Origin: DATJPY01 sp035506135
GTDB lineage: Bacteria > Myxococcota_A > UBA9160 > PR03
Assembly: GCA_035506135.1 (NCBI GenBank)
Contig: DATJPY010000104.1
Span: 1-64,000 of the forward strand
Direction of reading: 5' to 3'
Length of the DNA: 64,000 bases
Notes under the pieces: generated by a model
Told to the model about the DNA's origin: nothing
Databases searched by the model: none
What the model saw: the letters and a program-made list of their open reading frames with translations, nothing else
Made by a program: the position numbers and the translations under genes
Shown: positions 1 through 7,898 of the stretch, piece after piece
Layout: the number at the start of each line of letters is the position of its first letter
Position numbering within the stretch: the first letter of the stretch is position 1

Positions 1-19
1 ACGCGGGGGATGCCGCCTA

Positions 20-304
20 GTGGACGCCCGGGACGAGAAGGGGCCGGCGCCCCTCAGCCTCGCCGACCGGCTCGCCCTGAGGCCGGCCGAGGCTGCCCGG
101 GCGCTTGGGCTCTCCGAGCGCACCTTCCGCGACCTCTTGCCCCGTATTCCCCACTTCCGCACCGAGGTAGGAGGGGCCGTCCTGATCCCCGTCCGGGCGC
201 TCGAGACGTGGCTCGAAGAGCAGGCGCAAGCCGAGGGATCGCGAGCCGATCGCGTCGCCGGGGAGATCCTGGCCGCAATGCGCTCGCAATCGAATAAAAG
301 TTGA
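20..304 (+). CDS. Excisionase/AlpA-like helix-turn-helix protein
   Basis: This 94-residue protein starts with GTG. Residues about 20-68 look like the HTH fold used by excisionases and AlpA regulators: a helix-turn-helix (AEAARALGLSERTFRDLL), a beta wing, and a closing ALETWLEEQ helix. It stands directly upstream of a ribbon-helix-helix gene and a tyrosine integrase, so a role in excision directionality or in control of the element is likely; that role is inferred from context. The stop TGA is followed one base later by the next ATG, so the two are probably one transcript. The start is uncertain because it lies at the window edge and the gene could extend upstream. Confidence 0.72.
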   Translation: MDARDEKGPAPLSLADRLALRPAEAARALGLSERTFRDLLPRIPHFRTEVGGAVLIPVRALETWLEEQAQAEGSRADRVAGEILAAMRSQSNKS

Positions 305-337
305 CATGTCAAGCTCGGTCGAGCATGATGACGTCAT
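302..337. promoter_or_regulatory. Pair of palindromes at the start of the RHH gene
   Basis: Two perfect 10-bp palindromes, TGACATGTCA (302-311) and ATGACGTCAT (328-337), flank the start region of the ribbon-helix-helix gene, 26 bp centre to centre. Small RHH proteins usually bind short palindromes as arrays of dimers, so this could be an autoregulatory operator. The second palindrome contains the alternative ATG at 336. The function is inferred. Confidence 0.3.
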
Positions 338-548
338 GGCGGCGCGGAAGATCAAGGGGACGTGGGGTGGCTGGCGGCCCGGAGCGGGCCGGAAGCCGAT
401 CTTCGAGGAGCACGCCGACCGCACGATCCGCTTCGAGCGGGCCGAGCTCGAGGCTCTCGAGGCGCTGGCAGCCGAGGAGGGTGTCACCACGTCCGACGTA
501 GTGCGGCGCCTGGTGCGGGCCTATATCGCCCGGCGGCGGAGGAAGTAG
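306..548 (+). CDS. Ribbon-helix-helix DNA-binding protein of the integrative element
   Basis: An 80-residue basic protein. The segment WGGWRPGAGRKP (about residues 20-31) is an arginine/glycine arm of the kind common in phage and island proteins. It is followed by a ribbon-helix-helix-like segment (DRTIRFERAELEALEALA, then GVTTSDVVRRLVRAYIARR), with a beta strand and two helices as in CopG/Arc-type regulators. It lies between the HTH gene and the integrase, 2 bp before the latter, so the three appear co-transcribed. An internal ATG at 336 would give a 70-residue form. The likely role is repressor or recombination accessory factor; the target is unknown. Confidence 0.7.
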   Translation: MSSSVEHDDVMAARKIKGTWGGWRPGAGRKPIFEEHADRTIRFERAELEALEALAAEEGVTTSDVVRRLVRAYIARRRRK

Positions 549-550
549 CC

Positions 551-1823
551 ATGTCTGCCAAGGTGGTCTGGTATCGGGGTAGCTGGTGGGTCCGGACGCA
601 TTGGGCGGCCACGAAGAAGAAGGAGCGCAAGATCGGCCCGACGAAGGCCGATCGCCGCGAGGCCGACCAGATCGCTCGCCAGATCAACGCCGCGCTCGCT
701 CTCGGGACGTTCGAGCCCGACCCGAAGCCGGAGCGCGCCCTCCCCTTCGACGCCTATCTGCGCGAGTGGCACGCGCGCTACGGCGTCACCTTCAAGCCGC
801 GCTACCGCGAGACGAGCGCGGGCCTGGTAGAGCGCGACCTGATCCCCCACTTCGGGGCAAAGGACCTCGCGAGATCCGCGAGGCGGATCTGCTCGACTAC
901 ATCGGGCGGAAGCTCGAGCAAGGGCAGAAGCCGCCGACCATTCTGACCGCCCTCTCCGTCGTCCGTCGCGTCCTCAACCTCGCGGTGAGCGAGGGCCTGA
1001 TTGCACGCAACCCGGCGAATGGGTGCGGGCGGCTCATCGCTCGCGTTGCCCAGCGCGAGGCGACCGAGGTTCACGTGGTCGAAGCCTGGACGCGGGCGGA
1101 GGCAGAAGTGCTCCTCGGCGTGGCAGAGCAGCACGAGCCCCGATTCTCCCCGCTGCTGCGCTTCCTGCTCTCGACCGGCTGCCGGCGTGGGGAGGCGCTC
1201 GGGCTGCGCTGGGAGGACGTGGACTTCTCGCGGAGTGCCGTTGTGATCCGTCGAGCACTCACGAAGGGCCAGACGGTGACGCCGAAGAGCGGCAAGAGTC
1301 GCACCGTGGCGACGCCTCCGGGCCTAGCGAGCGCCCTCTTCGACCTGCTCGCAGCGCGCCGGTCCGAGGCGCTCCACCGAGGCTGGCCGGAGGTGCCGGC
1401 TTGGGTGTTCTGCTGGCCGGGACGCCGCTCGACGAGCGCAACCTGAGCCGGTGCTGGTATAGGGTCCGCCGGCGCGCCCAGAAGCTCGGCGTGCGTCCCT
1501 TCCGGCTGCACGCGGCGCGGCACACGTTCGCGACCCTGGCGCTCGAGGCTGGGCGCTCGATTCGCTGGGTGGCCGAGCAGCTCGGACACGCCAACCCGGC
1601 CCTTACGCTGCGCGTGTACGCCCACGCGGTTCCGGCGGAGCCCGGCGACCTCGGCTTCGCCGACTTCGACGCCGCCAGCGTCGCAATCCGTCGCTATCCG
1701 TCGCTGGGTTCCGACGCGACTTCCACCGACGAAAACGCCCCCGAGCTAAGCACTCGGAGGCGCTCAGAAATCCCGGAGCACGAGACCGGATTCGAACCGG
1801 CGACCCTCACGTTGGCAACGTGA
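551..1823 (+). pseudogene. Tyrosine recombinase integrase, broken by two single-base frameshifts
   Basis: A site-specific integrase spread over three frames. Frame one runs from ATG 551 and carries the N-terminal core-binding domain (FDAYLREWHARYG, DLIPHFGAKD). Near 868 the reading continues one base earlier as REIREADLLDYIGRKLEQ and carries the catalytic Arg (CRRGEALGLRWEDVDF). Near 1428 it shifts again to GTPLDERNLSRCW and carries HAARHTF (HxxR), LGHANP and the Tyr in LRVYAH. Each break is explained by one missing base, in a short C or G run. The catalytic residues are intact, so the damage is recent, or the sequence has indel errors. The last frame ends with HETGFEPATLTLAT, encoded by the antisense of tRNA-Gly, showing that the gene ends inside its attachment site. 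Confidence 0.88.
1777..1823. other. Candidate att site in the 3' half of tRNA-Gly
   Basis: The integrase reading frame overlaps the 3' half of the tRNA (T-arm, acceptor 3' strand and part of the anticodon arm). Tyrosine integrases of genomic islands commonly recombine at tRNA 3' ends and keep the gene intact. The element therefore lies to the left of 1777, and its far boundary should carry a direct repeat of this segment outside the window. The exact crossover length cannot be fixed from one end. Confidence 0.55.
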
Positions 1824-1849
1824 TGCTCTACCAGCTGAGCTACTCGTGC
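1777..1849 (-). tRNA. tRNA-Gly (anticodon GCC)
   Basis: The minus strand folds as a complete cloverleaf. The acceptor GCACGAG pairs with CTCGTGC, the D-arm is GCTC/GAGC, and the anticodon stem TCACG/CGTGA holds loop TTGCCAA, giving anticodon GCC. The variable loop is 5 nt, and the T-arm has TTCGAAT with one G-T wobble in its stem. The discriminator is T and the next bases are CCG, so CCA is not encoded. The 3' end faces the integrase and serves as its probable attachment site. Confidence 0.93.
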
Positions 1850-2003
1850 TGATCTGCCCGAGATACGGAACGGCCGCGCGGCCGTCAAGGGCGCGCGAGC
1901 CGCGGGCGAATTCCGCTGCCCCGGCGGGCGATTCGGGGCGCCTGGGGCCGGGCGCGGCTCGCCGGCGCCGAGCGGGTACCATGCGTGGACCCTCGGAGCG
2001 GCG

Positions 2004-3197
2004 ATGGCCTACGAGATCCAGCGCTTCCCGTTCGACGGCACGATCGATGCCGACGGCCACGTGCTCGAGCCCGCCTGGCTCTGGGAGGAGTACCTCGAGG
2101 AGCGCTTCCGGCCGCGCGCGCTGCGCATCCGCGTCGACGACGAGGGGCTCGAGTACCTCGAGCTCGACGGGCGCGCCTCGGAGCGCACCAACAAGGGGAT
2201 CCTCGGGCTCCTCGGCGCGATGGGCGATCCGAGCGCGAAGCGCGGTCCCGAGCGGCGCTACATGGACCACATCCCGTTCGGCGGGGGCGACGCGAGCGAG
2301 CGCGTGCGGCTCCTCGACCTCGAGCACCTCGAGAAGGCGGTGCTCTATCCGACGCTCGGGCTCCTCTGGGAGTGCGAGGTCGACGACCCCGAGCTCACCG
2401 CCGCGTACCAGCGCGCCTACAACCGCTGGATCGCCGATTTCTGCCGCGAGAGCGAGGGGCGGCTCGTGCCGATCGCACACCTCTCGCTGTCGGACGTCGG
2501 CGCGGCGGTCGCGGAGCTCGAGCGCGCAGTGCGCGACGGCTGCCGCGGCGCCTTCGTCGCGCCCTTCACGCACACGCGCAAGCCGCACGGGCATCCCGAC
2601 CACGACCCGCTCTTCGCGAAGGCGTGCGAGCTCGACGTGCCGCTCGCGATCCACCCCACCTACGAGCCCGCCTGGGCGGTGCCGGTGCGCTTCCACGGCA
2701 TGGGCCGCGAGCGCGAGTTCTTCTACAACGTGATGGGTCGCCAGGGCGCGCAGCAGGCCCTGCTCTCCTGCTTCACGATGGGCGCGCTCGAGCGCTTCCC
2801 GTCGCTCCGGCTCGGCGTGCTCGAGGTGGGGTCGGGCTGGATCGGCTCCTTCCTCGACCGCATGGACGCCGTCTTCGAGACGATCTCGGCCAAGGGCGTG
2901 CGCCTCTCGGCGCCGCCCTCCGAGGTGTTCCGGCGCCAGTGCTTCATCTCGGGCGATCCGGACGAGACAGCCGCGCCGCTGGTGATCGACCACGTCGGGT
3001 CCAACTGCTTCGTCTGGGCCACCGACTACCCGCACCCCGACCATCCCGGCGGCTGGGTGCACGCGCTCGAGCGCTTCGTCGCGCCGCTCTCCCCGGCGAC
3101 GCGCGCGAAGCTGCTTGGCGAGAACGTGGCGCGGATCTACCGGCTGGCTTCAGGACCGGAGCGCGCTCAGCGCTGCGAGTCGGGCGGCGGCGATTGA
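2004..3197 (+). CDS. Amidohydrolase family (amidohydrolase_2) metal-dependent hydrolase
   Basis: A 397-residue TIM-barrel amidohydrolase of the ACMSD/amidohydrolase_2 type. DADGHV (15-20) supplies the first metal-ligand cluster, LAIHP (H217) a barrel histidine, and ATDYPHPD (D341) the catalytic aspartate. The length and the NVARIY ending are typical of the family, which includes decarboxylases and hydrolases of aromatic or lactone substrates; the actual substrate cannot be read from sequence. It starts at ATG 2004 just right of the tRNA and is probably the first native gene beyond the island. Its last 31 bp overlap a convergent small gene. Confidence 0.85.
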   Translation: MAYEIQRFPFDGTIDADGHVLEPAWLWEEYLEERFRPRALRIRVDDEGLEYLELDGRASERTNKGILGLLGAMGDPSAKRGPERRYMDHIPFGGGDASERVRLLDLEHLEKAVLYPTLGLLWECEVDDPELTAAYQRAYNRWIADFCRESEGRLVPIAHLSLSDVGAAVAELERAVRDGCRGAFVAPFTHTRKPHGHPDHDPLFAKACELDVPLAIHPTYEPAWAVPVRFHGMGREREFFYNVMGRQGAQQALLSCFTMGALERFPSLRLGVLEVGSGWIGSFLDRMDAVFETISAKGVRLSAPPSEVFRRQCFISGDPDETAAPLVIDHVGSNCFVWATDYPHPDHPGGWVHALERFVAPLSPATRAKLLGENVARIYRLASGPERAQRCESGGGD

Positions 3198-3508
3198 GCC
3201 GGGGGCGATGCGGCCGGGGGCGACCCGGCCGGCGCCGGCGCGTCGGGGATCGGCGGCGTGCCCGGCACCGGCGCCTGCGGCTGCTGCTCCGAAGGCTGCC
3301 CCGGCTGTCCCGTCTGCGGCGCGCGGCAGAACAGGTTGGTCACGTCGAGGCCGACGCCGGTCGAGTGGTAGAAGCCGCCCGAGCCGCCGCCGATCGACCC
3401 GCCCACGCTCGGGCGCACGGGCGGCTGGTCGCTGCGGCACGTCGCGCAGCCGAGCCAGAGCGCGGCGGCGGCGGCCAGCAGGAGCGCGCAGGCCCCCGAC
3501 GGCCTCAC
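3167..3508 (-). CDS. Small exported, possibly lipid-anchored, Pro-rich protein
   Basis: A 113-residue protein starting at GTG 3508, overlapping the TGA of the upstream dehydrogenase (GTGA). Residues 1-22 form a signal-like hydrophobic stretch (ALLLAAAAALWLG) before a cysteine (LGCATC), which could be lipidated although the lipobox is imperfect. A Gly/Ser-rich middle (GGSIGGGSGGFY) is followed by a Pro/Gln-rich tail of about 40 residues. I recognise no family. Translational coupling to the nucleotide-sugar dehydrogenase suggests an envelope role, but that is inference. Confidence 0.55.
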   Translation of the reverse strand: MRPSGACALLLAAAAALWLGCATCRSDQPPVRPSVGGSIGGGSGGFYHSTGVGLDVTNLFCRAPQTGQPGQPSEQQPQAPVPGTPPIPDAPAPAGSPPAASPPAQSPPPDSQR

Positions 3509-4818
3509 AGCTTGCGGATCTTCTCGCGCCCGCTCTTCACGGCGCGCGTGGCGTTGCGCGTGTCGAAGACGCGCTGCGCGCGGTCCACCACGCGCGCGTA
3601 GTCGATCGAGTCGTGGTCGGTGATGATGAGGACGAGGTCGGCGCCGCGCAGCGTCTCGTCGGAGAGCTCGACGCTCTTGAGCGCGTGCTCGCCGACTGCG
3701 AGCTCGGCCACGTGCGGATCGTGGAACTCGAGCTGCGCGCCCTTCTGCAGCAGCAGCTCCGCGATCTCGATCGCCGGCGACTCGCGCACGTCCGAGACGT
3801 TGCCCTTGTAGGCGACACCGAGCAGCAGCACGCGGGCGCCGTTCACCGCCAGGCGGTCCTCGTTCAGGATGTCGCCGACCCGGCGCACCACGTGGGCGGG
3901 CATCTGCGTGTTGATCTCGGTGGCCAGCTCGATGAAGCGCGCCGGGAAGTTCAGCGCCTTCATCTTCCAGGACAGATAGGTCGGGTCGATCGGGATGCAG
4001 TGGCCGCCGAGCCCCGGGCCCGGCAGGAACTTCATGTACCCGTAGGGCTTGCTGGCCGCGGCCTCGATCACCTCCCAGACGTCGAGCCCGAGCTTGTCGC
4101 ACATCAGCGCCACCTCGTTGGCGAGGCCGATGTTGATGGCGCGGAAGGTGTTCTCGAGCAGCTTCACCATCTCGGCGGCCTGCGACGAGGTCACCGGCAC
4201 CACGTGGTCGAAGACCGGCTCGAAAACCTTCACTGCGAGCTCGGTGCAGAGCGGCGTCTCGCCGCCGACCACCTTCGGCACCTCGCGCACGCGGAAGCGC
4301 TTGTTGGCGGGATCGATGCGCTCGGGCGCGAAGGCGAGCGCGAAGTCCTCACCGACCTTGAGGCCCGACGCCGCGAGCAGCGGCAGGAAGAGCTCGTGCG
4401 TCGTCCCGGGGTACGTGGTGCTCCCGAGGATCACGAGCTGGCCGGCGCGCAGCCGCTTGCGGATCTCCTCGACGGCCGAGGCCATGTACGAGATGTCGGG
4501 GTCCTTGGTCTTGGTGAGCGGCGTCGGCACGCACACGTTCACGACGTCGCATCCGGCGAGCTCGGCGAAGTCCATGGTGGCGTGCAGCCGCCCGGAGGCG
4601 CGCAGCGCCGCGACGTCGGCCTGCGGGACGTCCTCGATGTACGAGCGGCTCTCGTCGATCGCCCGCACCTTCTCCCCGTCGAGCTCGAAGCCCGTCACCG
4701 GGAAGCCGGCCTTGGCGAACTCGACCGCCAGCGGCAGCCCGACGTAGCCGAGCCCCATCACCCCGATGCGCGCCTGGCGCGCCTCGATCCGTGCGCCGAG
4801 CTCGGCGAGCCTCGTCAT
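3505..4818 (-). CDS. UDP-GlcNAc/UDP-glucose-type nucleotide sugar 6-dehydrogenase (WbpA-like)
   Basis: A 437-residue enzyme that oxidises C6 of a UDP-sugar to the uronic acid in two NAD-dependent steps. The Rossmann motif GVMGLGYVGLP is at 19-29. FAPERIDP lies in the central region. The catalytic cysteine is in GGHCIPIDP (C274). The C-terminal domain has GVAYKGNVSDVRESPA. The GHCIPIDP signature favours the WbpA/WbpO/TviB branch (UDP-GlcNAc or UDP-GalNAc) over plain Ugd. The ATG overlaps the pgsA stop (ATGA), so it is co-translated with a phospholipid gene. No glycosyltransferases are nearby, so the polymer it feeds is unknown. Confidence 0.88.
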   Translation of the reverse strand: MTRLAELGARIEARQARIGVMGLGYVGLPLAVEFAKAGFPVTGFELDGEKVRAIDESRSYIEDVPQADVAALRASGRLHATMDFAELAGCDVVNVCVPTPLTKTKDPDISYMASAVEEIRKRLRAGQLVILGSTTYPGTTHELFLPLLAASGLKVGEDFALAFAPERIDPANKRFRVREVPKVVGGETPLCTELAVKVFEPVFDHVVPVTSSQAAEMVKLLENTFRAINIGLANEVALMCDKLGLDVWEVIEAAASKPYGYMKFLPGPGLGGHCIPIDPTYLSWKMKALNFPARFIELATEINTQMPAHVVRRVGDILNEDRLAVNGARVLLLGVAYKGNVSDVRESPAIEIAELLLQKGAQLEFHDPHVAELAVGEHALKSVELSDETLRGADLVLIITDHDSIDYARVVDRAQRVFDTRNATRAVKSGREKIRKL

Positions 4819-5450
4819 TTCCGCTTCTCCTCGAGGGCCGGGCGGCCCGCTTCGTCCGCGAAGTAGCCGGCAAAATAGCCGTAGCCGGACCAGATGGTGA
4901 GCGCCGTCGCCACCACCAGCAGGGCGAGGCCGATGGCTTGCGCCGGCAGCCCGAGCGTCGGGTCCGGGAAGAGCAGCGCGCCGATCGCGACGTTCTGCAC
5001 CAGGGTCTTCGCCTTTCCCGCCGCCGCCGCGGCCATGATCCGCCCGTGGCTCGACGCGAAGCCGCGCAGGCCGGTGACTGCGAGGTCGCGGCCGATGATG
5101 ACCACGATCATCGGCGTCCCCCAGTCGGGGATGCGCCCGGCCGCGAGCAGCACGATCAGCGCGGTCGCGACCAAGAGCTTGTCGGCCAGCGGGTCCAGGA
5201 GCTTTCCGATGCGCGTCACCTGCTGCCCGCGCCGCGCGAGCCAGCCGTCGACCAGGTCGGTCACGGCCGCCGCGATGAAGAGCCAGGCCATGAGCTGGGA
5301 CCCGACCCGGCTCGGGGCGAGCGAGGGGAAGAGCAGCAGCACCGGCACCACACCGGCGCGCAGCAGCGTAATGGTGTTCGGGAGGTTCCAGAGCCGCTCG
5401 ACCGCAAGCGGCGAGGCGCCGCGCGCGGCCTCATCGACCGAAGTCGCCAT
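4815..5450 (-). CDS. pgsA: CDP-diacylglycerol-glycerol-3-phosphate 3-phosphatidyltransferase
   Basis: A 211-residue inner-membrane enzyme making phosphatidylglycerol phosphate from CDP-diacylglycerol and glycerol-3-phosphate. The CDP-alcohol phosphotransferase signature is complete: D68-G-x2-A72-R-x8-G82-x3-D86-x3-D90. About five to six hydrophobic helices surround it, and the N-terminal LWNLPNTITLLR is characteristic of PgsA. It overlaps the lytic transglycosylase upstream by 20 bp and the dehydrogenase downstream by 4 bp. The CDP-diacylglycerol substrate is made by CdsA, encoded at 22534. Confidence 0.92.
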   Translation of the reverse strand: MATSVDEAARGASPLAVERLWNLPNTITLLRAGVVPVLLLFPSLAPSRVGSQLMAWLFIAAAVTDLVDGWLARRGQQVTRIGKLLDPLADKLLVATALIVLLAAGRIPDWGTPMIVVIIGRDLAVTGLRGFASSHGRIMAAAAAGKAKTLVQNVAIGALLFPDPTLGLPAQAIGLALLVVATALTIWSGYGYFAGYFADEAGRPALEEKRK

Positions 5451-6165
5451 GGTATTGGCGATAATAGTCGAGGACGCGATCGACGTACTCCTGCGTCTCC
5501 GGGTACGGCGGGACGCCCCCGAAGCGGTCCACGGCGCTGGGCCCGGCGTTGTAGGCCGCCAGCGCGTGCCGGACGTTGCCGTAGCGGTCGAGCATCTCCC
5601 GCAGGTAGCGCGTGCCGCCCCAGACGTTCTCCTCGGGCCGGAACGGGTCGGAGACGCCCAGGCTGTCCGCCGTGTCCGGCATGAGCTGCATCAGGCCCTG
5701 GGCCCCGTGGCTCGAGATGGCGTCGGGGTGGAAGTTGGACTCCGCCTTGACGACGGCCTTGACCAGCGCGGGCGACACGCCGTGGCGGCGCGCCTCCCGG
5801 AGGATCAAGCGGTCGAAGGACGCCGAGCTGGTGCCGTCGTCGCGCAGCGGGCGGTGCTGGCGCATCAGGACGAGGATCCCGCTGCCGCTCCCCGTCGAGC
5901 TCATCTGGAAGGTGTGGTAGCGCGGGTCGGTGGGGGCGTCGGTCAGGTGCACGACGCCGTGGTCGTCCACGTAGCGATAGAAGTCCGCCCGGGCTTCCGA
6001 GCCCGCGGCGGCCGCCGCTCCGAGGGCGGCCGCGACGACCCACGCAGTCCTGAGGCGCGCCGGCAAGCCTCGGCAACCTCCAGAGCCGCCTCGCATCCCA
6101 GGCCGCCGCCCGTTCCTCGGCACCCCCGGGGACGCTCTGCGAGCTCGCTTCCAGCCCGGGCTCAT
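5431..6165 (-). CDS. Lytic murein transglycosylase (SLT domain) with N-terminal DUF4124-like region
   Basis: A 244-residue secreted protein. A hydrophobic segment (about 41-60, ending SEARA) is a signal peptide. FYRYVDDHGVVHLTDAP is a DUF4124-like beta segment. The SLT fold follows, with catalytic Glu142 in KAESNFHP, GAQGLMQLMP, and AYNAGP. It should cleave the MurNAc-GlcNAc bond to 1,6-anhydro product in the periplasm. ATG 6165 is preceded by a good Shine-Dalgarno (GAGGG, 5 bp away); ATG 6096 would give a shorter n-region but lacks one. It is divergent from nadB across 59 bp. Confidence 0.88.
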   Translation of the reverse strand: MSPGWKRARRASPGVPRNGRRPGMRGGSGGCRGLPARLRTAWVVAAALGAAAAAGSEARADFYRYVDDHGVVHLTDAPTDPRYHTFQMSSTGSGSGILVLMRQHRPLRDDGTSSASFDRLILREARRHGVSPALVKAVVKAESNFHPDAISSHGAQGLMQLMPDTADSLGVSDPFRPEENVWGGTRYLREMLDRYGNVRHALAAYNAGPSAVDRFGGVPPYPETQEYVDRVLDYYRQYHGDFGR

Positions 6166-6224
6166 CGGTGCCCTCGGAGGACGGCCTTAGCCAGGCGGCC
6201 CCAGCAGCTAGACTCGGTCCGGCG

Positions 6225-7898
6225 ATGCCCGAACGACACGACTTCGACTTCCTCGTGCTCGGAAGCGGACTCGCGGGCCTCTTCTACGCACTGCAGGTGG
6301 CCGAGCACGGACGTGTCGGCATCGTCACGAAGCGCACCGCGAGCGACTCCGCGACGAGCTGGGCGCAGGGCGGGATCGCCGCCGTCCTGGCCGACGACGA
6401 CTCCTTCGAGGCGCACGTGCAGGACACGCTCAAGGCGGGCGCCGGCCTGTGCCACGAGGACGTCGTGCAGCAGGTGGTGGAGCGCGCGCCGGCGGTGGTC
6501 GAGGCGCTGGTGCGGCTCGGCGTGCGCTTCGACCCGATCGCGGCCGGCGTTCCGGGCGGGCGCGGATTCGCGCTCGGCCGCGAGGGCGGCCACACGCGCC
6601 GCCGCATCCTCCACCACCGCGACGCCACCGGTCGCGAGATCGAGCGCGCGCTGGTGGCCCGCGCGCACGAGCACCCCAACATCGCCTTCTTCGAGCACCA
6701 CCTCGGCGTCGACCTGATCTCCGCGCGACGCGCGGGCGTGTCGGGCCCGGAGCGCGCGCTCGGCGCCTACGTGCTCGACGCTTCGACTGGTCTGGTGCAC
6801 CGCTTCCTGGCGCCGATCACGCTGCTCGCGAGCGGAGGGGCCGGCAAGGTCTACCTCTACACCTCCAACCCCGACGTCGCCTCGGGCGACGGCGTGGCGA
6901 TGGCCTACCGGGCGGGCGCCACCGTCGCCAACCTCGAGTTCATGCAGTTCCACCCGACCTGCCTGTTCCACCCGCAGGCCAAGTCGTTCCTGATCACCGA
7001 GGCGGTGCGCGGCGAGGGCGGCATCCTGCGCACCCAGACGGGCGACGCCTTCATGGCGCGCTATCACGAGATGAAGGACCTCGCGCCCCGCGACGTGGTG
7101 GCGCGCGCCATCGACTCCGAGCTCAAGCGCTCGGGCAACGAGTACGTGCTGCTCGACGTCACCCACCGCGACGCCGCCTGGGTGCGCGAGCGCTTCCCCA
7201 ACGTCGACGAGCGCTGCCGCGCGTTCGGCATCGACATGACGCGGCAGCCGATCCCGGTGGTGCCGGCCGCCCACTACAGCTGCGGCGGCGTGCGAACCGA
7301 CCTGCACGGCGAGACCGACCTGCCGAACCTGTTCGCCGCCGGCGAGGTCGCCTGCACGGGCCTGCACGGCGCCAACCGACTCGCCTCCAACTCGCTGCTC
7401 GAGTGCGCCGTCTTCGCCGAGGCCGCCGCCGCGGAGAGCCTGAAGCGGCTCGGCGAGGCGCCGGCGCCGGCGAGCGTCGCGGCGTGGGAGGCCTCCTGGG
7501 TGCGCGACAGCGACGAGGCCGTGATGATCACCCAGAACTGGGAAGAGGTGCGCCGCGCGATGTGGAACTACGTCGGCATCGTGCGCTCCGACAAGCGCCT
7601 CGAGCGGGCGCGCCACCGCATCTCGCTCCTCCAGGAGGAGATCAACGACTACTACTGGAACTTCCACGTGACGCCGGACCTGATCGAGCTGCGCAACCTG
7701 GCGCTGGTGGCACAGCTCGTGATCGAGTGTGCCGCCTGGCGCAAGGAGAGCCGCGGCCTGCACTACAACCTGGACCACCGCGAGGTCGACGACCGGCGCT
7801 ACCGTGTCGACACGCTGATCCACAAGCCGGTCGGCGCCGGCCCTCCCCTGCGCGCGTCGCGCCCGCCGGCTACTCCGGGGTCACGTAGGCCGACGTGA
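6225..7898 (+). CDS. nadB: L-aspartate oxidase
   Basis: A 557-residue FAD enzyme that oxidises L-aspartate to iminoaspartate, the first step of de novo NAD synthesis. It has the dinucleotide motif LGSGLAGLFYAL near the N-terminus, SWAQGGIAAV, the active-site region EFMQFHPTCL with EAVRGEGGIL, the CGGVRTDLHGETDLPNLFAAGE block and GANRLASNSLLE. The fumarate-reductase-type C-terminal helical domain follows. ATG 6225 matches family N-termini. No nadA or nadC lies in the window. The final 29 bp overlap the convergent SDR gene. Confidence 0.94.
   Translation: MPERHDFDFLVLGSGLAGLFYALQVAEHGRVGIVTKRTASDSATSWAQGGIAAVLADDDSFEAHVQDTLKAGAGLCHEDVVQQVVERAPAVVEALVRLGVRFDPIAAGVPGGRGFALGREGGHTRRRILHHRDATGREIERALVARAHEHPNIAFFEHHLGVDLISARRAGVSGPERALGAYVLDASTGLVHRFLAPITLLASGGAGKVYLYTSNPDVASGDGVAMAYRAGATVANLEFMQFHPTCLFHPQAKSFLITEAVRGEGGILRTQTGDAFMARYHEMKDLAPRDVVARAIDSELKRSGNEYVLLDVTHRDAAWVRERFPNVDERCRAFGIDMTRQPIPVVPAAHYSCGGVRTDLHGETDLPNLFAAGEVACTGLHGANRLASNSLLECAVFAEAAAAESLKRLGEAPAPASVAAWEASWVRDSDEAVMITQNWEEVRRAMWNYVGIVRSDKRLERARHRISLLQEEINDYYWNFHVTPDLIELRNLALVAQLVIECAAWRKESRGLHYNLDHREVDDRRYRVDTLIHKPVGAGPPLRASRPPATPGSRRPT

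Noticed and set aside
1694..1888. A small minus-strand frame containing VAQLVEHHVANVRVAGSNPV
   Set aside because: This is the familiar translation of a tRNA gene, here tRNA-Gly, and not a protein.
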